Shown one piece after another: positions 36,601-45,487 of a stretch of 64,000 nucleotides of DNA. Numbering within the stretch: position 1 is the stretch's first letter; each line of letters starts with the position of its first letter. The DNA is from Roseateles noduli (GTDB taxonomy: Bacteria > Pseudomonadota > Gammaproteobacteria > Burkholderiales > Burkholderiaceae_C), in the NCBI GenBank assembly GCA_002205125.1, contig NIOE01000004.1, positions 550,010 to 614,009 on the forward strand, read 5' to 3'. The notes under the pieces are model-generated. The model worked only from the letters and a program-made list of their open reading frames with translations. It was not told the DNA's origin and did no database searches. The translations under genes and the position numbers were made by a program.

Positions 36601-38454
36601 ATGTCATCGAAGTCTCCCGCCCGGATCGCCGCGATGCTCGCGACGGTCGCCCTCTTCGCCACCACGGCCATGACGGCCACGACCGCGACGGCCCAGCCCA
36701 CGCAGGATGCGCAGGCCGTCGTCGCGCCCGCACCGCATGTGCGCCTGACTACGCCGTGGACCGACGAGGCCCTGAAGGCGCCGGTGCCGTTCCCGGAGTA
36801 TCCGCGCCCGCAACTGGTCCGTACCGAGTGGCTCAACCTCAACGGCCAGTGGGACTACTGGGGCGGCAAGGGCGCGCCGGATGCGCGTCTTGCGCCGGGT
36901 TCCGCGCCACGCTTCCCCGAGAAGACCGAGCGCGTCCGCGTGCCGTATCCGGTGGAATCGATGCTGTCCGGCGTGGAACGCCTCGGTGAAGTGAACCTCT
37001 GGTACCGCCGCAGCTTCGAGATCCCCGCCGCGTGGAAGGGCCAGCGCGTGCGCATCAACTTCGGCGCGGTCGATCGCCTGGCCACGATCTACGTCAACGG
37101 CACGCGCGTCGGTCAGCATGAGGGCGGCTACACCTCCTTCGGTTTCGACATCACGCCGCTGCTGAAGCCCGGCCGCAATGAACTGGTCGTCGCCGCCTTC
37201 GACCCGAGCACCAACGACGGCACGTTGGGCAAGCAGTCGCTGAAGCCGGGCGGGATCTTCTACACGCCGAGCTCCGGCATCTGGCAGACCGTGTGGCTGG
37301 AGCCGCTGGGCCAGGCGCACATCGCCAAGCTCGACATGACGCCGGTGGTCGGCGAGCAGCGCCTCGCGCTGACCGTGCGCGCGGGTGAGGCGAAGGGTCT
37401 CCAGGTCGAAGCGGTCGCGCTCAAGGACGGTCAGGTGGTCGGCCGCGTGCGCGGCGCTGCCGACAAGGCGCTCTCGCTGCCCGTCCCGCAGCCACGCCTG
37501 TGGTCGCCCGACGATCCCTTCCTCTACGACCTGAAGGTCACGCTGCGCCGCGACGGCAAGGTCGTCGACCAGGTCGACAGCTACTTCGGCATGCGCAGCA
37601 TCGAGGTCGGCATGGTCGACGGCGTGCCGCGTCCGCTGCTGAACGGCAAGTTCGTGTTCCAGTTCGGCCCGCTGGACCAGGGCTTCTGGCCGGACGGCCT
37701 CTACACCGCGCCGACCGACGCCGCACTGCGCTTCGATCTCGAGGAAACGAAGAAGCTCGGTTTCAACATGGTCCGCAAGCACATCAAGGTGGAGCCGGCG
37801 CGCTGGTTCCACTACGCCGACAAGCTCGGCCTGCTGGTGTGGCAGGACATGCCGCAGGCCTGGGACGCGGAGACCGACCTGGCCGTGCGCGCGAAGACCG
37901 AGGTCGAGTGGCGCGAGATCGTCGACCAGCTGCGCTCGGAGACCTCCATCGTGACCTGGGTGATCTTCAACGAGAGCTGGGGCGACTTCGAGCATCGCCG
38001 CATGGCCGCGCAGTTCCGCGCGATGGACCCGACGCGGCTGATCAACGCGCACTCCGGCATCAACTTCGCGCCGCATGACGAAGGCGGCGGCGACCTGATC
38101 GACCTGCACGACTACCCCGGTCCTGCCGCGCCGACCTATCAGCCGTGGCGCATCGCCGTGCTCGGCGAATACGGCGGCAACAGCCTGAAGGTGCCCGACC
38201 ACATGTACCGGCCCGAGTCGAAGTGCTGCTACCACCTGTTCGACAGCGCGGCCGCGATCAACGACGCCTATGTGGCTCAGGTGGACAAGCTGCGCGAGTT
38301 CCGCGCCGACAAGGGCTTGAGCGCCGCGATCTACACCGAGACGACGGACGTCGAGGAGGAGCTCAACGGCTTCTTCACCTACGACCGTCGCGTGAAGAAG
38401 CTGGACTTCGACCGAGTGAGCAAGGCCAACAAGGCGTTGATCGACGGTCGATGA
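36601..38454 (+). CDS. GH2 family glycosidase (beta-galactosidase-like), exported
   Basis: 617 residues with a signal peptide (AAMLATVALFATTAMTATTATA). The N-terminal jelly-roll sugar-binding domain shows WYRRSFEIP and YVNGTRVGQHEGGYTSFGFDIT; an immunoglobulin-like domain follows; the TIM barrel has FNMVRKHIKVEP, acid/base Glu in WVIFNESWGD, and candidate nucleophiles in LGEYGG or YTETTDVEEE. Likely removes beta-galactosyl (or related) ends in the periplasm or outside. Lies 40 bp after the transporter operon, with a GAGGA site, so probably co-transcribed. Confidence 0.85.
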   Translation: MSSKSPARIAAMLATVALFATTAMTATTATAQPTQDAQAVVAPAPHVRLTTPWTDEALKAPVPFPEYPRPQLVRTEWLNLNGQWDYWGGKGAPDARLAPGSAPRFPEKTERVRVPYPVESMLSGVERLGEVNLWYRRSFEIPAAWKGQRVRINFGAVDRLATIYVNGTRVGQHEGGYTSFGFDITPLLKPGRNELVVAAFDPSTNDGTLGKQSLKPGGIFYTPSSGIWQTVWLEPLGQAHIAKLDMTPVVGEQRLALTVRAGEAKGLQVEAVALKDGQVVGRVRGAADKALSLPVPQPRLWSPDDPFLYDLKVTLRRDGKVVDQVDSYFGMRSIEVGMVDGVPRPLLNGKFVFQFGPLDQGFWPDGLYTAPTDAALRFDLEETKKLGFNMVRKHIKVEPARWFHYADKLGLLVWQDMPQAWDAETDLAVRAKTEVEWREIVDQLRSETSIVTWVIFNESWGDFEHRRMAAQFRAMDPTRLINAHSGINFAPHDEGGGDLIDLHDYPGPAAPTYQPWRIAVLGEYGGNSLKVPDHMYRPESKCCYHLFDSAAAINDAYVAQVDKLREFRADKGLSAAIYTETTDVEEELNGFFTYDRRVKKLDFDRVSKANKALIDGR

Positions 38455-38619
38455 ACGACCGCTTGGTGCTGACTTCGGATCGTCTTCGATTCGGTGTCGG
38501 TCCAGGCAAGACCTGACCCGGCGGCGGCCACAGAGCCGCCCCATTCCCCTGACCGGCGCCGCTTACCTCGCCGATCGACGACAGCTACGCGGCCCGCGAG
38601 GCCGCATTTGGAGACACGC

Positions 38620-40608
38620 ATGAGCAAGTTCGCTTGGAGTGGGTGGCGCTGGCTGCTCGCGATGGTGATGGCGGCGACGGCCTTCGTCGCCGGACCGTCG
38701 CAGGCGGCGGAGACGGTCCTGGGCAACCAGGACAGCTTCTACCCGCGGATGATCCGACTCGCCGCCAGCGGCGGCGCCAACGGCCGCCTGATCGCGTCCT
38801 ACGACCTCGGCGGCGCGCAGTCGCTGATCTACGAGAGCACCAACCAGGGCGCGACCTGGACCCAGGTCGGCAGCGTCACGGTGCCCGAGCCGTGGCACTG
38901 CTGCAGCGGGATGTGGGAGGTGCCGCAGCAGCTCGGGTCGACCGCGCCCGGCACGCTCTTCTGGGCGACGACGACGCGCAACGGCAGCGCGTATTCGATC
39001 CGCATCTACCGCAGCACGGACGTCGGCCGGACCTGGACCTCGCACGCGATCGCGGCGACCGGGAGCGTCGGCACCTGGGAGCCGGAGTTCTCGGTCGACA
39101 GCGCCGGGCGGCTGCTGATGTTCTATTCGAGCGAGGAATACAAGTCGGGCGGCTTCAACCAGCTGATCGCGCACAAGGTCTCGACCGACGGCGGCCTCAC
39201 CTGGAGCGCGGACACGATCGACGTCGGCATCAGCGACAACGGCGATCTGCGTCCCGGCATGCCCATCGTGCGCAAGCTGCCCAACGGCAGCTACGTGATG
39301 AGCTACGAGATCTGCGGCTCGCGCAGCTGCGACGTGTATATCCGGACCTCTTCCAACGGCAGCAGCTGGGGCACGGCGAGCAACATGGGCACGCGCGTCG
39401 AGTCGACGGCGGGCAACCACTTCTCGCATGCGCCGACGGTGTCGTGGATGAACGACGGGAGCGCGCAGGGACGTCTGCTGCTGATCGGACAGATCGTGCG
39501 GCGCAACGCCGGCAACGCGATCAACGACGACGTCAACGGCCGCATCTACATGTTCAACACGAACGGCGGGGCCGGGCAGTGGACCGAGGCCGCCGCGCCG
39601 CTGGTCACGCCGAACACCGGCACCGACCCGTGCAGCAACTACAGCAGCCAGCTGCTGCCGTCGGCCGACGGCACGCGAGTCCTGCAGATGGCCAACATCG
39701 CCTGCCGCGTGCAGTTCGCGAGCGCGCCGCTGAACCACCCGGTCGCGGACGGCGTCTACCGCCTGGTCGCGAAGCACAGCGGGCAGGTGCTCGACGTGAC
39801 GGGCTGCTCGACGGCCGTCGGCACGCAGATCGAGCAGTGGAGCTGGGTCGGCGGCGACTGCCAGCGCTGGCGCGTGACCAACACCGGCAACGGCGACTAC
39901 ACGCTGACGGCGCAGCACAGCGGACAGCAGCTCGATGTCGACGGCTGCTCGACGACCAACGGCGGCAAGGTGCAGACCTGGACGACGGTCAACAACAACT
40001 GCCAGAAGTGGCGCATCGAGCCGGTCGGCGACGGTTACTTCCGCGTCATCAACAAGAACAGCAACCTGGTGCTGGATGTCGATGCGTGCTCGACGGCGGC
40101 CGGGACCAAGGTCCAGCAATGGAGCTGGATTGGCGGCGACTGCCAACGCTGGAAGTTCGAACGCGTCAGTCCGAACAACGTCGCCAACGGCACCTACAAG
40201 GTGATCGCGAAGCACAGCGCGCAGGCGCTGGACGTGGCGGGCTGCTCGACCGCCGCCGGCGGGTTGGTGCAGCAGTGGCCCTACAGCGGCGCCAACTGCC
40301 AGCGCTGGAACGTCACCGCGACCTCGGACGGCTTCTACGAACTGACCTCGGTGAACAGCGGTCTGAAGCTGGAGGTGCAGGACGCCTCGCTGGCGATGGG
40401 CGCGCAGGTGCGGCAATGGACGTCGAACAACGCGGCCACGCAGCGCTGGGGCATCGAGAACGTCGGTGCCGGCTACTGGCGCTTCATCAACAAGAACAGC
40501 GGCCGCGTGCTCGACGTGAACGGCTGCTCGACGACCAACGGCGCCAAGGTCCAGCAGTGGGAATGGCTGGGCGGCGACTGCCAGCGATGGGCGATCTCGG
40601 CGCCGTGA
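38620..40608 (+). CDS. Secreted BNR beta-propeller enzyme with two ricin-type lectin domains
   Basis: 662 residues. Signal peptide to about residue 31 (PSQAAE). Residues ~35-375 form the propeller (STNQGATW, STDGGLTW, SSNGSSWG Asp-boxes), related to the lipoprotein at 15806-17125. Residues ~380-662 hold six repeats of about 47 residues, each with a LDV.GCST start and a C.(R/K)W end, which make two beta-trefoil ricin B domains. These bind galactose-type sugars in many relatives. Together they suggest a substrate-anchored exo-acting glycosidase (GH93- or sialidase-like). Start ATG follows a GGAGA site. Confidence 0.83.
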   Translation: MSKFAWSGWRWLLAMVMAATAFVAGPSQAAETVLGNQDSFYPRMIRLAASGGANGRLIASYDLGGAQSLIYESTNQGATWTQVGSVTVPEPWHCCSGMWEVPQQLGSTAPGTLFWATTTRNGSAYSIRIYRSTDVGRTWTSHAIAATGSVGTWEPEFSVDSAGRLLMFYSSEEYKSGGFNQLIAHKVSTDGGLTWSADTIDVGISDNGDLRPGMPIVRKLPNGSYVMSYEICGSRSCDVYIRTSSNGSSWGTASNMGTRVESTAGNHFSHAPTVSWMNDGSAQGRLLLIGQIVRRNAGNAINDDVNGRIYMFNTNGGAGQWTEAAAPLVTPNTGTDPCSNYSSQLLPSADGTRVLQMANIACRVQFASAPLNHPVADGVYRLVAKHSGQVLDVTGCSTAVGTQIEQWSWVGGDCQRWRVTNTGNGDYTLTAQHSGQQLDVDGCSTTNGGKVQTWTTVNNNCQKWRIEPVGDGYFRVINKNSNLVLDVDACSTAAGTKVQQWSWIGGDCQRWKFERVSPNNVANGTYKVIAKHSAQALDVAGCSTAAGGLVQQWPYSGANCQRWNVTATSDGFYELTSVNSGLKLEVQDASLAMGAQVRQWTSNNAATQRWGIENVGAGYWRFINKNSGRVLDVNGCSTTNGAKVQQWEWLGGDCQRWAISAP

Positions 40609-40667
40609 CGCCGGGTTGAGAAGTCATCGACCAGGATCGATTCAGCAGTGACAACAAGGAGAGAGAC

Positions 40668-41738
40668 ATGAGACGAATCCGAGCGCTTGCGGGCGCGATC
40701 CTGGCGATGGCCGCGGTGTCGACCGCCGTGGCGCAGGCCCCGGCGGCGCGACCCGCCGTCGTGGCGAACCCGGCCCACACGGCCGGCCCGCCGAGCGCGG
40801 CCGCGCTCGCGCAGACCGGGCCGGAGGCCTACCTCTTCGCCCACATGACCGACGCGCGCTACGGTGTGCTGCACTACGCGGTGAGCCTTGACGGCCTGCA
40901 CTGGACCAAGCTCAACGGCGGTAAGGCCGTCAACGAGGAGTACCACGGCCACCCGTCCATCGCGCAGGGGCCGGACGGGCGCTTCTATCTCGTCGGCAAC
41001 AAGAGCGACGACGATCCGGACATCCGGTTCTGGGTCTCGGACGACCTGATCAAGTGGCAGGTGTTTGGTACGTACCGGCCGGACTTGTCCAAGGTGGCGG
41101 GCCTGCCGAACGCGATGCAGCGCATCGGCGCGCCCAAGCTCTACTTCGACAAGCCGTCAAATCAGTTCGTCGTGCTGTGGCACACGGCGACGGTGCCCGG
41201 CGTCCCCGAGGATCCCGAGCGCTACTGGTCGAGCCAGCGCACGCTCTACGCGCTCTCGCCGGATCTGAAGCGCTTCGACGCGCCGCCCAAGCGGCTGTTC
41301 AAGTGGGAGATCGCGACCATCGACACCTTCCTCATTGCGAATCCGGAAGGCGGCTACTGCGCGGTGATCAAGGACGAGCGTTATCCGTCCTACATCTGGA
41401 CGACGGGCAAGACGATCCGCATGACCTGCGCGCAGGACCTGCTCGGCCCATATCCCGAGCCCGGCCCGGCGCTGAGCCCCGCGTTCCGCGAGGCGCCCAC
41501 GCTGGTGCGCGCGCCCAACGGCGTCGACTGGTTGCTGTACTACGAGCAGTACGCGGGCAACGGCTACGGCCTGTCGATGGCGCCGCGCCTCGAAGGCCCC
41601 TGGGTGGAGGTGTGGGGCAACTCGCGCCGCAAGGAATGGGACCGCTTCGAGATGCCCGCGCAGCTGCGCCACGGCTCGATGATGCCGATCACGAAGGCGC
41701 AGTACGAAGCTTTGCGCAAGGCGTATCCGGAGAAGTGA
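40668..41738 (+). CDS. Exported GH43-like five-bladed propeller protein
   Basis: 356 residues with a signal peptide (AGAILAMAAVSTAVAQA). Features of a GH43/DUF1961-like propeller: LFAHMTDARYGVLHYAVSLDGLHW, HPSIAQGPDGRFYLVG, RIGAPKLYFDK, and EAPTLVRAPNGVDWLLYYEQYAG. The canonical Asp-Asp-Glu triad is not obvious to me, so it may be a distant GH43 or an arabinan-binding relative. Strong AAGGAGAGAG site 8 bases before the ATG. Sits between two other glycosidases. Confidence 0.72.
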   Translation: MRRIRALAGAILAMAAVSTAVAQAPAARPAVVANPAHTAGPPSAAALAQTGPEAYLFAHMTDARYGVLHYAVSLDGLHWTKLNGGKAVNEEYHGHPSIAQGPDGRFYLVGNKSDDDPDIRFWVSDDLIKWQVFGTYRPDLSKVAGLPNAMQRIGAPKLYFDKPSNQFVVLWHTATVPGVPEDPERYWSSQRTLYALSPDLKRFDAPPKRLFKWEIATIDTFLIANPEGGYCAVIKDERYPSYIWTTGKTIRMTCAQDLLGPYPEPGPALSPAFREAPTLVRAPNGVDWLLYYEQYAGNGYGLSMAPRLEGPWVEVWGNSRRKEWDRFEMPAQLRHGSMMPITKAQYEALRKAYPEK

Positions 41739-41798
41739 TGCCGGCCTCCGGGCCATCCCTGAATTGACCGTCGCCTCGACTGCCTCTATGCTCGGGTC

Positions 41799-41814
41799 AT
41801 GAAAGCGCTTTCAT
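41799..41814. promoter_or_regulatory. LacI-family-type operator before the GH30 gene
   Basis: ATGAAAGCGCTTTCAT is a perfect 16-bp palindrome with the central CG typical of LacI/GalR-family sites. It lies 35 bp before the GH30 start. No LacI-family gene is in the window, so the regulator must be elsewhere. Confidence 0.7.
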
Positions 41815-41848
41815 GCGCTGGCCTGACACGACAACAAAAGGTAGTTCG

Positions 41849-43252
41849 ATGACGGAGACAACTTCAGCGGGCGCACGCGCGTCCCTGCGATGGACCCTGT
41901 CCGCCAAAGGCGCGGACCTGGCGAGCTCGACACGCCTGAAGGCGCAGCCCGAGCTCGCGCTTCAGCCGGTGGCCCAACTGATGGCCGATGCCGCCATTGC
42001 CGGCATGCCCAAGCTGGTCGTCAACAGCGCGCGGCGCTTCCAGCGCATCGAGGGCTTCGGCGGCGCCTTCACCGAAGCCTCCGCGACGACCTGGCAGAAG
42101 CTCCCGCCCGCCGAGGCGAACGCGCTGCTCCACGCCTACTTCGACGCGACCGCGGGCCACGGCTACACGTTCAACCGCGTACACATGAACAGCTGCGATT
42201 TCTCGCTCGGCAACTACGCGCATGCGGACGTGCCGGGCGACGAGGCGCTTGAACACTTCAACATCGACCGCGACCGCCGCGCGCTGCTGCCGATGATCCA
42301 GGCCGCGATGAAGGTCGCACCCGGCCCGATGAAGCTGCTCGTCTCGCCGTGGAGCCCGCCCGCGTGGATGAAGACCAACGGCCAGATGAACAACGGCGGC
42401 AAGCTGCTGCCGCAGTACGCAAAGGCCTGGGCGCAGTGCTACGTGAAGTTCATCCAGGCCTATGAAGCCGAAGGCGTGCCCGTCTGGGGCGTGTCCGTGC
42501 AGAACGAGCCCGACGCCGTCCAGCGCTGGGACTCCTGCGTCTACACCGCGGAGGAGGAGCGCGACTTCGTCCGCGACCACCTCGGCCCCGCCCTGCATGC
42601 GGCGGGACTGCAGCGCATCAAGGTCGTCATCTGGGACCACAACCGCGACCAGATGGTGCAGCGCGCCGACGTCGTGTACTCGGACCCCGAGGCCGCGAAG
42701 TACGTGTGGGGTTGCGGCTTCCACTGGTATGTCGAGGACCACTTCGACCACGTCGGCCTGCTGCATGACGCGTATCCTGACAAGCAGCTGCTGTTCACCG
42801 AAGGCTGCCAGGAAGGTGGGCCGCACATCGGCTCCTGGAACACCGGCGAGCGCTACGGCCGCAGCATCCTCAACGACCTGAACCGCTGGACCGTCGGCTG
42901 GATCGACTGGAATCTGCTGCTCGACGAGACCGGTGGTCCGAACCACGTCGGCAACCTGTGCAGCGCGCCCATGCTCGCGGACCGCGAGCAGAACCGGCTG
43001 ATGCCGCAGAGCTCCTACGACTACCTCGGCCACTTCAGCCGCTTCATCAAGCCGGGCGCCTTCCGCGTGCTGTGCTCGGCGAGCAGCCAGGACCTCGAAT
43101 GCACGGCCGCGGTCAACGAGGACGGCAGCATCGCCGTCGTCGTCATGAACCGCAGCGAGCGGGAGCACCGCTTCTCGCTGCGCATCGACGGCCAGGCCGG
43201 CGTCGCGTCGCTGCCGCCGCGCTGCATCGCGACCTACGTGCTGCCGCGCTGA
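41849..43252 (+). CDS. GH30 family glycoside hydrolase, no signal peptide
   Basis: 467 residues. GH30 markers in order: RRFQRIEGFGGAFTEASA, HMNSCDFSLGNY, LLVSPWSPPAWMKTNG, acid/base Glu in GVSVQNEPDA, and nucleophile Glu in LLFTEGCQEGG. The C-terminal beta-sandwich ends in RCIATYVLPR. The family covers beta-glucosidases, beta-1,6-glucanases and beta-1,6-galactanases, and the last would fit an arabinogalactan locus. ATG 41849 with AAAGGTAG upstream is preferred to 41813, which lies inside the operator. The lack of a signal suggests action on imported oligosaccharides. Confidence 0.88.
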   Translation: MTETTSAGARASLRWTLSAKGADLASSTRLKAQPELALQPVAQLMADAAIAGMPKLVVNSARRFQRIEGFGGAFTEASATTWQKLPPAEANALLHAYFDATAGHGYTFNRVHMNSCDFSLGNYAHADVPGDEALEHFNIDRDRRALLPMIQAAMKVAPGPMKLLVSPWSPPAWMKTNGQMNNGGKLLPQYAKAWAQCYVKFIQAYEAEGVPVWGVSVQNEPDAVQRWDSCVYTAEEERDFVRDHLGPALHAAGLQRIKVVIWDHNRDQMVQRADVVYSDPEAAKYVWGCGFHWYVEDHFDHVGLLHDAYPDKQLLFTEGCQEGGPHIGSWNTGERYGRSILNDLNRWTVGWIDWNLLLDETGGPNHVGNLCSAPMLADREQNRLMPQSSYDYLGHFSRFIKPGAFRVLCSASSQDLECTAAVNEDGSIAVVVMNRSEREHRFSLRIDGQAGVASLPPRCIATYVLPR

Positions 43253-43259
43253 GGGCGAC

Positions 43260-44156
43260 GTGGACCGGCACTCCGCCCTCGCCGCCATGGCCGCCCTCCA
43301 CGGCGATCGCTCGGGGACGTCCTCCACGGCCTACGCCTGCGTCGAGGCGCTGTACGTCTACCCGGTGAAGTCCTGCGCCGGCGTGCGCGTGTCCGACCTG
43401 CGCTTCGACGCCGACGGCCGCATCGTCGGCGACCGCGAGTGGATCGTCGTCGACGGACGCGGCGAACTGGCGTGGCTGGGCTCGCATCCGAGGCTGGCCC
43501 TGCTGCAGCCCAAGCTGCTGGCTGACGCGCTGCTGCTCTGCGCGCAAGGTCAGCAACCCTTGCGGCTGTCGCGCGAGGCGGAAGGCGCGTCGACCTATGC
43601 GCTCATCTGGAACCCGGAAGAAAACCGCATGGTGAGTCATCGCGGCCGGGATGCGGGTGCGGTGGCGGCGCAGTTCCTGCGCGAGGTCACGGGCGACGAT
43701 CTCCGGCTGGTGAAACTGGATCGGAGCGCGGCGCTGGCGACGGCGCCGAACGCGCTGCACGCGGTCTCCACGGGATCGGTGATCGAGCTCAACGAGCAGT
43801 TGGCCGCACTGGGACGCGCCCGCGTCGACGTGCGGCGTCTGCGGCCCAATCTCGTGCTGCGCGGCCTGCAGGAAGCGCTGGTGCCGTTCGTCGAGGAACA
43901 CCTGCTGCAGCTGGTCTGGCGCGACGGCGAGGGCTGGTGGCGACGCATGACCCACGCGGCCGCCTGCGAGCGCTGCATCGTGCCCAACGTCGATCCCGAC
44001 ACCGGCGAGGTGCAGGGCGGCGTGGACGCGGCGATCGCGGCGCTCAGCGCGCAGCGCTGGCCGGGTCAGGCTTCGCGCTTCGGCGTCTACCTGCGGCCGC
44101 CGACCGGCGGCTCGATCAGCGAAGGCACGGTCATGACGATGGAGCTCGACTTTTGA
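43260..44156 (+). CDS. MOSC domain protein (YcbX/mARC type)
   Basis: 298 residues. N-terminal MOSC beta-barrel (VEALYVYPVKSCAGVRVSDLRF) and C-terminal MOSC domain with the cofactor cysteine region HAAACERCIVPNVDPDTGEVQ. YcbX-type proteins bind molybdenum cofactor and reduce N-hydroxylated compounds. It has no obvious tie to sugar metabolism and sits 7 bp after GH30. Start: GTG at 43260 preceded by GAGGG; ATG at 43287 is the alternative. Its stop overlaps the TTG start of the next gene. Confidence 0.85.
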   Translation: MDRHSALAAMAALHGDRSGTSSTAYACVEALYVYPVKSCAGVRVSDLRFDADGRIVGDREWIVVDGRGELAWLGSHPRLALLQPKLLADALLLCAQGQQPLRLSREAEGASTYALIWNPEENRMVSHRGRDAGAVAAQFLREVTGDDLRLVKLDRSAALATAPNALHAVSTGSVIELNEQLAALGRARVDVRRLRPNLVLRGLQEALVPFVEEHLLQLVWRDGEGWWRRMTHAAACERCIVPNVDPDTGEVQGGVDAAIAALSAQRWPGQASRFGVYLRPPTGGSISEGTVMTMELDF

Positions 44157-45460
44157 GCGCGAACAACGACGAGGGCGGTCGCACCCGCCAGGGATTGACC
44201 CGCCGCGGGATGCTCGCGGCGATGTCGGCGCCGGCATGGTCCGGCGTGCTGGTCGTGCCGGCGCTGGCGCAGACGCGCGAGGTGCTGACGATCGCGGCCT
44301 TCCCGCTGATGGACGAGATCGCCAAGGCGGCGATCCCGGCCTGGCAGGCGATGCATCCCGACGTCGAGCTGCGCATCCTGATGCGCCAGTACACCGACCA
44401 CCACACGGCGATGACGACCGCGCTGTCGACGGCGGTGGGACTGCCGGACGTGATGGCGCTGGAGTCGAGCTTCGTCGGCCGCTTCGCGCAGGGCGGCGGG
44501 CTGGACGACCTGCGTCAGCCGCCGTTCGGCATCGAGGCCTTCCGCTCGCGGCTGGTCCCCTACGCCTACGACCAGGCGGTGGCGCGCAGCGGCGCGGTGG
44601 TGGCCGTGCCCGCGGACATCGGACCGGGCACGATGCTGTACCGCAAGGACATCATCGAGCGCGCCGAGGTGGCGCCGGAGGAGCTGACGCGCAGCTGGGA
44701 CAACTACGTCGCGACCGGCGAGCGCATCAAGTCCCGCACCGGCGCCTACCTGATCGCGAACGTGCAGGAGATCAAGGACATCCTGATCGCCGACGGCCTG
44801 AAGCCGGGCGAGGGCATCTACTTCGACACCGAGTCGCGCGTGCTGGTGAACTCGCCGCGCTTCGAGCGTGCGTTCGAGGTGTCGCTGCGGGCGCGTCAGA
44901 AGGGCCTCGACGCGAAGGTGCCGGCGTGGTCGAACGATTGGGGCGCGGGCTTCAAGCAGGGCCGGCTGGCGACGGAGCTCTCGGGCGCGTGGCTGGTGGG
45001 GCAGCTCAACGCCTTCATCGCGCCGGAGACCAAGGGGCTGTGGCGCGCGTCCTCGCTGCCGGGCGGCTCGCACGCGCCGTACGGCGGCACCTTCTACGCG
45101 ATCGCGCGCAAGTCGGCGGCTTCGCGCAAGCGGCTGGCGTGGGACTTCATCCAGCTGATGTCGCTGAATCCGCAGCGGCAGTTGCAGGCGTTCAAGTCGT
45201 ACGACGCGTTCCCCGCGCTGCGGGACGTCCACGACGACCCGTTCTTCAGCGAGCCGGTGGACTTCCTCGGCGGACAGCGCGCGCGGCTGCTGTGGCGCGA
45301 CGACGCGCTGCGCATCACGGCGCTGCCGGTGCACAAACAGGCCAAGTTCGCGGAGGAGGTCGTGCAGACCGAGCTCGACAAGGTGCTGCGCGGACAGAAG
45401 ACGATCAAGGCGGCGCTCGCGGATGCCGAGCAGTTGCTGCAGCGGCGCGCGAAGCGCTGA
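44153..45460 (+). CDS. Orphan periplasmic solute-binding protein (Tat-exported)
   Basis: About 435 residues, family 1 solute-binding protein. A twin-arginine signal is visible (LTRRGMLAAMSAPAWSGVLVVPALAQ). The only start placing this near the N-terminus and coupling to MOSC is TTG 44153, which overlaps the MOSC stop (TTGA), mirroring the ATGA overlaps elsewhere. No ATPase or permease genes are adjacent, so it may serve the MalK-type permeases at 25385-27216 or a distant set. Two-lobe pattern: VAVPADIGPGTMLYRKDI and APYGGTFYAIARKSA. Confidence 0.82.
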   Translation: MSANNDEGGRTRQGLTRRGMLAAMSAPAWSGVLVVPALAQTREVLTIAAFPLMDEIAKAAIPAWQAMHPDVELRILMRQYTDHHTAMTTALSTAVGLPDVMALESSFVGRFAQGGGLDDLRQPPFGIEAFRSRLVPYAYDQAVARSGAVVAVPADIGPGTMLYRKDIIERAEVAPEELTRSWDNYVATGERIKSRTGAYLIANVQEIKDILIADGLKPGEGIYFDTESRVLVNSPRFERAFEVSLRARQKGLDAKVPAWSNDWGAGFKQGRLATELSGAWLVGQLNAFIAPETKGLWRASSLPGGSHAPYGGTFYAIARKSAASRKRLAWDFIQLMSLNPQRQLQAFKSYDAFPALRDVHDDPFFSEPVDFLGGQRARLLWRDDALRITALPVHKQAKFAEEVVQTELDKVLRGQKTIKAALADAEQLLQRRAKR

Positions 45461-45487
45461 ATTCCAACAAGTACGGAGACCTGGTTC

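Noticed and set aside
38563..40416. Minus-strand frame opposite the lectin-propeller gene
   Set aside because: Shadow of a protein with clear signal peptide and six ricin repeats on the + strand.
39760..40600. Repeated DNA pattern of about 140 bp suggestive of a tandem repeat or CRISPR-like array
   Set aside because: It encodes the six ricin-lectin repeats. The units are divergent and in frame, with no spacer structure.
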